Assembly: GCA_900470965.1 (NCBI GenBank)
Contig: UCCS01000053.1
Coordinates: 1 to 45,845, forward strand
Length of the DNA: 45,845 nucleotides
Reading direction: 5' to 3'
Source of the DNA: Hyphomicrobiales bacterium
GTDB lineage: Bacteria > Pseudomonadota > Alphaproteobacteria > Rhizobiales > Rhizobiaceae
Made by a program: the position numbers and the translations under genes. The notes under the pieces were generated by a model, which was not told the origin of the DNA, searched no databases, and saw nothing but the letters and a program-made list of their open reading frames with translations. Shown here one piece after another: positions 31,262 to 38,465 of this stretch. Within the stretch, counting starts at the first letter, position 1, and each line of letters begins with the position of its first letter.

Positions 31262-32709
31262 ATGCAGGCGTTGAAGGTAGTGGAGGAGAATGCCGCAAGT
31301 CCGGCCCATGAACCGGATGGACCGGATCGCGATGCGCTGCGCCACATCCTCTCACGCCTTGCCGAAGAGGCCTCCACGCTCGGTGTCGACCTCGTCGATA
31401 TAGCCGGCGCCATCCAGGACATGGCGGCGATGTCCGCCCGCCATGCCGCCGCCTTCGACGACGTCACCCGCACAGCCCTTTCCATCGCCGAGACCAACCG
31501 TTCCGTCGCCGTTTCGCTGCGTGAGACGGATAGTACCGCCGCACAAGCGCGCCACATGCTGAAGGAATCGGCCGACCGTCTGTCCGGCTCGGTCGAGGAA
31601 ATCCGCCATATGGTTCAGTCATCGGAAGAGATCAGCACGGAAATCTCCGGCTTCTCCCGCTCACTGACCGACGTCGACAAGGTGGCCGCCGAAATCAGCA
31701 CCATCGCCCGCCAGACCAATCTGCTGGCGCTCAATGCAGCGATCGAAGCCGCCCGCGCCGGCGAAGCGGGCAAGGGCTTTGCCGTCGTCGCCTCTGAGAT
31801 CCGCGCTTTGTCGCTGCAGACTTCCAAGGCGACGGGCTCCATTCAGGAAACGCTGGAGCAGCTTCGCGTCAAGATCGATCGTCTTTCGAATGTCGGCGGC
31901 GGCGCGCGCAAGAGTGCCGCTGGCGTCAGCGAAAAGTCTGAGGCAATGCGAGGCGCCTTCGAAAGCATGGAGCATGTCATTACCCGCATCCTCGATTCAT
32001 CCGCCGTCATGGCCAATACGACCGAGGCCGTGGACCGCGATTGTGCCGGCTTCGTCGCCAAGCTCGGCGAAATGTCCGCCGAGGTCCTGGATTCCAACGG
32101 CCGACTGCAGCAGGCGGCAAAACGCGTCGACAGCGTCGTCGGTCTGTCGGAAACGCTGATCCAGCTGACCGCGAGCGCCGGCGTGGAAACCGCCGACCGC
32201 CACTGGATCGAACAGGCGCAATCCGTCGCTGGCCAGATATCGCATACTCTGGAGCGTGCCGTTGCCGAAGGCGCAATCGGCATGGAGAGCCTGTTCAACC
32301 GTCAGTACCAGCCGATATCAGGCACCGATCCGGTGCAGATGATGGCCCCTTCACCGATCTCACCGACCGCCTGCTGCCGCCGATCCAGGAGCCGGTGGCC
32401 GGCTCCGACCAGCGCATCGCCTTCTGCGCCGCCATTGATGAAAATGGCTACCTCCCGACCCATAACCGCAAGTTCTCTGAGCCGCAGCGGCCGGGCGATA
32501 TCGTCTGGAATACGGCGAACTGCCGCAACCGCCGCATCTTCAACGATCGCGTCGGCCTTGCCGCCGGAAGGAGCACCGCGCCCTTCCTCGTCCAGACCTA
32601 TCGACGGGACATGGGCGGCGGCAATTTTGTCATGATGAAGGATATTTCCGCCCCGATCACCGTCCGCGGCCGGCATTGGGGCGGCCTGCGGCTGGCGGTC
32701 AAGGTATAG
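31262..32709 (+). pseudogene. Cytoplasmic methyl-accepting chemotaxis protein, frameshifted
   Basis: Read in one frame from the ATG at 31262 (GGGGGAG upstream), the protein has no membrane segment and a chemoreceptor signalling domain with the conserved hairpin IARQTNLLALNAAIEAARAGE and GKGFAVVASEIRALS (about residues 148-190). At 32346-32349 (a run of four C) the sensible sequence jumps to another frame: before it reads GTDPVQMMA, after it FTDLTDRLLPPIQEP and on to the stop at 32707-32709 with NGYLPTHNRKFS, NCRNRRIFNDRVGLAAGR and RGRHWGGLRL, a conserved C-terminal domain of this receptor type. One missing base explains it. As read, the frame ends at 32635 with an unrelated Ser/Arg-rich tail. 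Corrected length about 482 residues. It may be a sequencing error, a true mutation or slippage. Confidence 0.85.
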
Positions 32710-32746
32710 CGTTGCCGCCACCTGCCGCACGGTCTATACCGCGCCC

Positions 32747-33085
32747 ATGAGATTGCGCGCCGATATCTACGTTTCCGCTCTCGTCCGCAGGGTTTTCTCC
32801 GCGGGCGATTTTGCTGCCGTGGAAAAGAAGGGCGCTGAGCAGGCCGGTGCCATCTTCATCCGCCAACGCTTCCGTGACGGCCTCGAAACCCTCTATGCGC
32901 CAGCCCCGCAGAGCTTCTTCGATGAGGAGAGCAGCGGCGACCGCCTGTTCGAAGTCAGGCTGGAGCGCGCCGAGCCGGACAAGGTGCGGGAGATGCTGGA
33001 CCGCGAGCGCAAGTTCGACCCCGATCTCTGGATTGTCGAGCTGGAGACAGACAAGGTCTCAGAACTCATCCCGATGGCCGGCTGA
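32747..33085 (+). CDS. DUF1491 family protein
   Basis: 112 residues matching DUF1491, a small alphaproteobacterial family of unknown function. Typical parts are MRLRADIYVSALVRRVFSAGDFAAVEKKG, AGAIFIRQRFRDGLETLYAPAP, and the end DRERKFDPDLWIVELE. It is soluble and has no signal peptide or cysteine. It lies 37 nt after the chemoreceptor on the same strand; no Shine-Dalgarno sequence is evident (CCGCGCCC before ATG). No known partner is adjacent. Confidence 0.88.
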   Translation: MRLRADIYVSALVRRVFSAGDFAAVEKKGAEQAGAIFIRQRFRDGLETLYAPAPQSFFDEESSGDRLFEVRLERAEPDKVREMLDRERKFDPDLWIVELETDKVSELIPMAG

Positions 33086-33209
33086 CGGCCTGCCTTGAAT
33101 TTACGCCAATTCCCGCCTAGTTTACCGCCATCCGCAATACCAACAGGACGGTGCAAAATGGATTCCAACCTGATCGCAATGCCAATTCGCCTTGCCATCG
33201 GGGATTTCC

Positions 33210-34796
33210 ATGCCTGCATCCATTACACTTTCCAATCTTTCGTGGTCCACGCCTGACGGCCGGCCGCTTTTCTCCAATATCGATCTGAGCTTCAATGCTG
33301 AGCGCACTGGCCTCGTCGGTCGCAACGGCGTCGGCAAGACCACGCTTCTGAAGTTGGTCGCCGACGAACTGCAGCCGCAGACCGGCTCTGTCGCCGTATC
33401 CGGCACCATAGGCATACTGCGCCAGAGCGTGCAGGTCGGGCCGGATGAAACGGTTGCCGATCTCTTCGGTGCGGCGCAGGCGCTTGCCATTCTCCACCGC
33501 GCCGAAAGTGGCGAAGCGAGCGCCGATGAGCTTGCCCTTGCCGACTGGACACTCGAAGCCCGCATGGAAGCCGCACTGGAGCGCGCCGGCCTCGCCGCCG
33601 GGCCACAGACGCTGCTGGCAGCGCTCTCCGGCGGCCAGCGCACCCGTGCAGCATTCGCCGCCCTGATCTTCGAAGATCCGGATTTCCTCATCCTTGACGA
33701 GCCGACCAACAATCTGGACCGGGATGGGCGCGATGCGGTGATCTCGCTTCTCAGCGGCTGGCGCCACGGTGCTCTGGTCGTCAGCCATGACCGGGAACTG
33801 CTGGAGACGATGGACGCCGTTGTCGAGCTGACGACTTTGGGCGCCACCCGCTATGGCGGAAACTGGAGCGATTACCGCGCCCGCAAGGCGCTGGAACTGG
33901 CCGCCGCCGAGCACGATCTGGCGGACGCCAAGAAACGTGTGGCGGAGGTTGCCCGCAGCGCGCAGGAAACGGCTGAGCGCAAGGCCCGCAAGGACAGCGC
34001 CGGCAAGAAGAAAGCGGCCAAGGGCGACATGCCGCGCATCATCGCCGGCGGCCTGAAGCGGCAGGCCGAGAGTACCAGTGGCGAGAATGCCCGCCTCGCC
34101 GAACGGCGTCACACGCAGGCGCTCGAGGATGCCGAGGAGGCGCGCAAGCGCATCGAGATCCTGCAGCCGCTCTCCGTCAAGCTGCCCTCGACCGGCCTGC
34201 CGCCAAGCAGATCGGTGCTGAAGATCGACACCGTCACGGCCGGTTACGAGACGGACGAACCCATCATCCGCAAACTGTCCTTCGATATCACCGGCCCCGA
34301 ACGTATTGCCGTTACCGGCCCAAACGGCTCGGGCAAGACGACGTTGCTCGCGCTGATTTCAGGCGATCTGCAGCCGTGGGAAGGAACGGTTCGTGTGCTG
34401 ACCTCCGTCTCGATGCTCGACCAGCGCGTCAGCCTGCTCGACCCCGCGACCTCGATCCGCGACAATTTCCGGCGGCTGAACCTGCAATCGGATGAGAATG
34501 CCTGCCGCGCAGCACTCGCCCGCTTCATGTTCCGGGCGGATGCAGCGCTGCAGATCGTTTCCACTTTGTCGGGCGGCCAGCTTCTGCGCGCTGGCCTTGC
34601 CTGTGTCCTCGGCGGCGCGACACCGCCGGCGCTGCTGATCCTCGATGAACCGACCAACCATCTCGACATCGATTCCATCGCCGCCGTCGAAGCGGGTCTC
34701 CGGGCTTTTGACGGCGCACTGCTGATCGTCAGCCATGACGAGGTGTTTCTGGAGATGGTCGGCATCGCGCGTCGGCTGGAATTGCCTGCAAGGTAG
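33210..34796 (+). CDS. ABC-F family ATPase
   Basis: 528 residues with two ATP-binding cassettes and no membrane domain. Cassette 1: Walker A GRNGVGKTT, signature LSGGQRTRAAFA, Walker B FLILDEPTNNLD. Cassette 2: GPNGSGKTT, LSGGQLLRAGLA, LLILDEPTNHLD. Between them lies a long charged linker (about residues 225-335) in which the ABC-F P-site tRNA motif would sit. ABC-F proteins act on the ribosome in translation or antibiotic protection. It is not clearly Uup, EttA or an antibiotic-resistance type. The ATG at 33210 follows GGGGATTT; a TTG at 33192 is less likely. Confidence 0.93.
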   Translation: MPASITLSNLSWSTPDGRPLFSNIDLSFNAERTGLVGRNGVGKTTLLKLVADELQPQTGSVAVSGTIGILRQSVQVGPDETVADLFGAAQALAILHRAESGEASADELALADWTLEARMEAALERAGLAAGPQTLLAALSGGQRTRAAFAALIFEDPDFLILDEPTNNLDRDGRDAVISLLSGWRHGALVVSHDRELLETMDAVVELTTLGATRYGGNWSDYRARKALELAAAEHDLADAKKRVAEVARSAQETAERKARKDSAGKKKAAKGDMPRIIAGGLKRQAESTSGENARLAERRHTQALEDAEEARKRIEILQPLSVKLPSTGLPPSRSVLKIDTVTAGYETDEPIIRKLSFDITGPERIAVTGPNGSGKTTLLALISGDLQPWEGTVRVLTSVSMLDQRVSLLDPATSIRDNFRRLNLQSDENACRAALARFMFRADAALQIVSTLSGGQLLRAGLACVLGGATPPALLILDEPTNHLDIDSIAAVEAGLRAFDGALLIVSHDEVFLEMVGIARRLELPAR

Positions 34797-34886
34797 TTAC
34801 GTGAAGGAGATGCCGGGCAGCTTTTCGCTGAGCGACCAGAGCCGCTCGGTAGCCTCTGAGTCGGTCAGCGAAAAGCGCGAAGAGCG
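34797..34886 (-). pseudogene. Possible remnant of the C-terminal end of an SDR gene
   Basis: On the minus strand the bases from about 34886 down to a TAA at 34797-34799 read RFSLTDSEATERLWSLSEKL then PGISFT, with TERLWSLSEKLPG very close in style to the end of retinol dehydrogenase-like SDRs (compare LAERLWQMSERLTG at the end of the SDR at 30098). Nothing upstream continues it in the same frame as an SDR, so it looks like the last 25-30 codons of a decayed gene. Short length keeps confidence low. Confidence 0.38.
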
Positions 34887-34956
34887 CCGTCAGCAATGCC
34901 TTTAAGCGCATAATATCGCGTCGCGCCGCCGCGGGACCGACGCGATTGTTTGACGG

Positions 34957-35976
34957 TTAGCGCGCCCGGTTGACGCTTTTGAGGTCGCGCACCGGCGCCT
35001 GCCGGATGAAGCGATAGGCCGGCGCGGCCTGTGGCTGTGCTGCGGGTGCCGGCTGGGCTGCTGCCGGGCTTTGCGGATTGTAGGTATAGCTGTCGGCGCG
35101 GCGCCATGCCTCGACACGGGCATGGCACTCTTCCGGGTCCAGCGCATCGAGAACGAGGAAGGCGCGGCTGACATTGTGCTGCACTTCAGCAAGATGCGGA
35201 TAGAGCTTTTCCAGCACGAAGACGGAATCGAGAAAGCCCATGCCGAGGCTCGTCAGCGTCGTGGCGAGTTGCTGGCCGGAGAGGTCGAGCATGATGCGCT
35301 CGGCAAGCCAGCGGCTGGCAGACAGCGCATCGGCAAGTGCGGTGGCGAAATGCGTGGCTTCCCGCGAGCGGGCAAAGCGCACCAGCAGCGCCTCCTGAAT
35401 GTCGGACAGCGAGCGAAGGCCGAGCCGATCCTCATCGTTGCGGCTGAGATGGCCGGCAAGGCTTCGGATGCGCTCGCGCAGCGCCTCTTCATTGGCAATG
35501 CGTTCTGCTTCCTGCTGGTCCACTTCGGGTGCAGCAGGCATCGGCGAAAGCGGCATAGCCGGCTGCTCGGCCGGTGCGGCGGAGGATGGGCGCGGCTCGG
35601 CCTGGCGCAGCGCCACCAGCGCATCGATGACCTTCGGCGACAGGGAATCCCGGCTGACGATCGCCTTCACATGCGCAGCACCATGGGTGCGGGCAATGGT
35701 GATCAACGTATCGTCGCTGATTGCCTTGGAGGCAGCGAGGAAAGGTGCGGCGACTTCGATTGGCTGGTTGCCGATGAACAGTGCAACTGCTGCCGGCATG
35801 TTCTCGCATTGGGAAAGAGCTGCTACGGCCTGGCGTCTTGCCTCTTCGGAGGAGGCCTGGAAAAGCGGCATGAAGAGTTCGGCAAACTGGCGCAGTTCGG
35901 AGCGTGTCGGATGTGACAGGTTCTCGAAACTGCTGACAGTCGCCATTAACACCACGTCCTTCTTCCTGATGGCCAT
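34957..35976 (-). CDS. DUF2336 domain protein
   Basis: 339 residues, all helical, resembling DUF2336, an alphaproteobacterial family of unknown function. HEAT-like repeats are suggested by EARRQAVAALSQCENMPAAVALFI and KAISDDTLITIARTHGAAHVKAIVSR. A Pro/Ala-rich spacer follows (about residues 145-170), then a second helical half, and a low-complexity Ala/Pro/Gln tail. No signal peptide or membrane segment. The ATG at 35974-35976 has AGAGGG upstream; an ATG at 35946 is an alternative. It is convergent with the ABC-F gene, with the SDR remnant between. Confidence 0.83.
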   Translation of the reverse strand: MAIRKKDVVLMATVSSFENLSHPTRSELRQFAELFMPLFQASSEEARRQAVAALSQCENMPAAVALFIGNQPIEVAAPFLAASKAISDDTLITIARTHGAAHVKAIVSRDSLSPKVIDALVALRQAEPRPSSAAPAEQPAMPLSPMPAAPEVDQQEAERIANEEALRERIRSLAGHLSRNDEDRLGLRSLSDIQEALLVRFARSREATHFATALADALSASRWLAERIMLDLSGQQLATTLTSLGMGFLDSVFVLEKLYPHLAEVQHNVSRAFLVLDALDPEECHARVEAWRRADSYTYNPQSPAAAQPAPAAQPQAAPAYRFIRQAPVRDLKSVNRAR

Positions 35977-36204
35977 GGGGCCCTCTAGGTCTCGAAACCG
36001 GTCACGCACAAGAACACCCCGAAAACGCAGAACAAGCGGGAGACCGTGGGCCGACAAGCGCTGGCGGGACGCATGTCAGACATACGGTTATGAACAAATC
36101 CTACACCGGCACGGTTAATGGATGCTGAAGATTCTATTAAAATGCAACAGAAATATACACGTTTCGCGTGTCGTGGATTGGTGAGCCGGCAAAATAAAAT
36201 CAAA

Positions 36205-36222
36205 CGCCCCGGAAGCGGGGCG
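36205..36222 (-). terminator. Terminator of the 69-residue protein gene
   Basis: CGCCCC (36205-36210) and GGGGCG (36217-36222) with a 6-nt loop; read on the minus strand the stem is followed by TTTGATTTTATTTTG. It lies 44 nt after the stop at 36266. Confidence 0.7.
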
Positions 36223-36265
36223 ATTTCCAGTTTTTAAAAATGTGGATAAATAGCCGGCAAATAAT

Positions 36266-36475
36266 CTAGAGGCCCTTGTGGCCTCTGAGTGCCGACAGCA
36301 GTTTGTCGGGGTCGTCATGGCCCGACTGGTAAAAAAGGTCGAGCGCGGTCGAAGCAGCAAACTGCGCTTCGACACTTCTGATGTCGATCTGCTTTTCCGC
36401 GCACCAGGCATCCAGCGCGCTACGCAATATATCCAGATCTTCTGACGTGAATGTGGCGTTGTATAGAAGGGGCAT
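36266..36475 (-). CDS. Small hypothetical protein (69 residues)
   Basis: Residues MPLLYNATFTSEDLDILRSALDAW at the start (given here for its opening only in part: MPLLYNATFTSEDLDI), then CAEKQIDIRSVEAQFAAST and ALDLFYQSGHDDPDKLLSAL. It is soluble, acidic and helical, with good codon bias. The ATG at 36475 follows ACGGAGAG at a proper distance, and the gene is closed by its own terminator, which together make it a real gene. I believe similar short proteins occur in other rhizobia, but I know no function. Confidence 0.7.
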   Translation of the reverse strand: MPLLYNATFTSEDLDILRSALDAWCAEKQIDIRSVEAQFAASTALDLFYQSGHDDPDKLLSALRGHKGL

Positions 36476-37016
36476 GGGTTGCTCTCCGTATGGCAGCAAG
36501 AGCACGTACAATCTCCCAGGCGGCCAATGCCTTAAACTTTTGGCCGATGGGACGAGGATACACCCATCCACCCTTGCGGCAATTAATATTTTTGTGACGC
36601 ATATTTGCAACACCTGCGGTGCCGCGGCCGTTTCAGCGGAGAGGGGCTGTTAACTATGTGAATTGTTTCTAATTTTATCCGACGGCTTTCAGCCGGTCTT
36701 TTCTTTTTCGCGACTGAAACCAAACAACCATTCTGCGCGTTATCTCAGTGCCGAGCAGACTGCCCAAAGCAGTGGCTGAATATTAGTAATCTGTTAACGG
36801 TCGTGTGTCTCAATTCGGACAGGAACGACGCGATTTGGGAATATGGATCGTGGAAGCTCCGCAACATCACGGTATTTCGGTCAGGTGCCGTGAGAAAGGC
36901 GCGAATGCCCTCGGTCCGGTTCATCCGGCGCTTGAGGACGCGCTGGCCCGCAGCATGGCGGGCAGGGTGAAATCCATCGCAAGTTCATCCGTCTCGGGCA
37001 GTGCATGGAGACGAGA
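36476..37016. other. 541-bp mostly non-coding region
   Basis: It contains the promoter of the 69-residue gene on the left, an orphan plus-strand terminator (36681-36709) and, to its right, about 300 bp with no gene I can support. A plus-strand frame opens with GTG at 36805 and ends at 37029, but it lacks a ribosome-binding site and a recognisable product. Confidence 0.4.
36681..36709 (+). terminator. Orphan plus-strand terminator, possible end of a small RNA
   Basis: CGGCT (36683-36687) and AGCCG (36691-36695) with a TTC loop, extended outward by two pairs past one bulged base, are followed by TCTTTTCTTTTTC. No plus-strand gene ends here, so it may close an unannotated small RNA starting somewhere in 36480-36660. 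Confidence 0.5.
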
Positions 37017-37190
37017 ATGGCAATTGTAGTCGCATTGGCGGACCGGCTGCGAGAGGAGCCGCGCCGCACCACGGGTAAAGAGCCCCGCGAAGCAAAAATC
37101 CTCTGGTTCACCGGCGTCCGTTACGAACGGATCGTCGAAACCCCGAAGAAAAATCCGGCGCATTCTGCGCCGCGCGTCAACAACAAGTAA
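37017..37190 (+). CDS. Small hypothetical protein (57 residues)
   Basis: Opens MAIVVALADRLREEPRR, then KEPREAKILWFTGVRYERIV and a basic tail ending NNK. No membrane segment, no Cys. ATG at 37017 follows GGAGACGA; an ATG at 37005 is in frame but lacks a site. Codon use and the sensible composition suggest a real gene. It is convergent with the DUF1254 gene, 15 nt away. I do not recognise a family. Confidence 0.6.
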   Translation: MAIVVALADRLREEPRRTTGKEPREAKILWFTGVRYERIVETPKKNPAHSAPRVNNK

Positions 37191-37205
37191 CTCACGAAAA
37201 CAACC

Positions 37206-37754
37206 CTAGCGGGCGTCGAGTTCATCGCAGGTCGCTTCCGTCAGGAAGGCTCGCGCGGCTTCGTCGAAGCTTGCCTGCGGCGCCAGCGTGCGCAGCACCG
37301 CATATCCCTCAGGATGTGCCATCTCCACCATGATCGTCTGCTGCAGTTCCTGCGGCAGGTTCTTGCGGAGGTCCGTCAATTGGATCGGGCTTGCCGTAAC
37401 AACGTCGAGCGCCCCGCCGACGGAGGTGCGGTCGTTCATGCTGAAGACCTCGTTCGAGGCGCTGTCATAGATGGCGATTGACCAGAAGGGCACATTGCCC
37501 TTGGCGGTGAAATGCACCGGAGCCTCGCTCACATCGAAGGAGCAGACGGCGGTGCGCACGAAGGGATCGCCATTGGCGAGCCCTGCTTCGTCATAGCGGC
37601 CGGTAAGCAGATAGAAAGTGTTCGGATCGCCCTCAGCCTCCACGCGCGTTGCGGCATCGCGGCCGGTGAAGTGCGGCAGAGCGAGAATGATGACGAGGTG
37701 CAGAAGTGCTGCGCCGAAAAGCCCGGTGAGGAGGGCGAAGAACACCCTAAGCAT
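37206..37754 (-). CDS. DUF1254 domain membrane protein
   Basis: 182 residues with one N-terminal membrane segment (FFALLTGLFGAALLHLVIILAL). The rest resembles the DUF1254 module: YLLTGRYDEAGLANGDPFVRTAVCSFDVSEAP, then PFWSIAIYDSASNEVFSMNDRTS. DUF1254 and DUF1214 are often joined in one protein of about 450 residues; here they are separate small proteins with overlapping genes. Function unknown. The ATG at 37752-37754 overlaps the end of the DUF1214 gene by 8 nt; a GTG at 37760 is an alternative. Confidence 0.87.
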   Translation of the reverse strand: MLRVFFALLTGLFGAALLHLVIILALPHFTGRDAATRVEAEGDPNTFYLLTGRYDEAGLANGDPFVRTAVCSFDVSEAPVHFTAKGNVPFWSIAIYDSASNEVFSMNDRTSVGGALDVVTASPIQLTDLRKNLPQELQQTIMVEMAHPEGYAVLRTLAPQASFDEAARAFLTEATCDELDAR

Positions 37755-38334
37755 TGCCACATCCGATCTTGGTCAGCTTCGGCATCGAAAGGTCGATCAC
37801 GCCGGAGCTGCCGGCAGTCGGCGTATCGAATAGCGTCAGCACCAACCGGAATGTGCCGGCCTGCGGCAGCGCCAGCCAGTTGCCGGGCTCAGCGCGTGCG
37901 GCAATGTCGATGGTGAAGCTGCTATCGGGCTGTCGCAGCACCGTCCATGAATTCAGCGCTGCTGGCAGGGTCGCCTGCAACGAGGCGGGATTGCCGGCAT
38001 TGTCGGCGGTAAACAGCGTCCACAGCCGCGCCGGCGGCGTCTGGCCGATGATGCGGTAGCGGCAGGCAGCGTTCAGCCGCTCGCCGCTATCGTCCACACT
38101 CGCTGTAAAGGTCAGGCCCTCGGCACTGCCATAGAGCAGCTTGCCTGCGCGCGCACGATGCGACTTTGCGTAGGGGTCTGCGTCGACGGTCTGGAGTTCC
38201 GGAAAGGCCTCCCAGGCCCCGAGCTTGATCGCCCCGAATCCCTGCGTTGCATCCAGCGCATAAAGCGAAATCATGATGCCGCCGCCGAAGGCGACGATCA
38301 GCGTGATCAGGATGAAAAGGGGAAACCGAAACAC
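37747..38334 (-). CDS. DUF1214 domain membrane protein
   Basis: 195 residues with one N-terminal membrane segment (FPLFILITLIVAFGGGIMISLYAL). The body holds DUF1214 features: a RARAGKLLYGSAEGLTFTAS segment, LNAACRYRIIGQTPPARLWTLF, then SWTVLRQPDSSFTIDIAARAEPGNWLALP and FRLVLTLFDTP. The paired DUF1254 gene overlaps its end, so the two are made together, probably as partner proteins facing the periplasm. The first gene of the pair starts 131 nt after the PBP1A stop on the same strand. Confidence 0.88.
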   Translation of the reverse strand: MFRFPLFILITLIVAFGGGIMISLYALDATQGFGAIKLGAWEAFPELQTVDADPYAKSHRARAGKLLYGSAEGLTFTASVDDSGERLNAACRYRIIGQTPPARLWTLFTADNAGNPASLQATLPAALNSWTVLRQPDSSFTIDIAARAEPGNWLALPQAGTFRLVLTLFDTPTAGSSGVIDLSMPKLTKIGCGNA

Positions 38335-38465
38335 CTTGCGCCCTTGAAGATCAAATCAGTTGAAAGGGTTACCACTGATTCTGGCAGGGTGGAATGCCGT
38401 GAGGCGATGTGTCCCCCAAGTCTTGGCAAACCGGATATGTCGGTTTGACTAAAACAGCCGAAGCA

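Noticed and set aside
36805..37029. 74-codon plus-strand frame with a GTG start
   Set aside because: No ribosome-binding site, no recognisable product, and it overlaps the start of the better-supported 57-residue gene.
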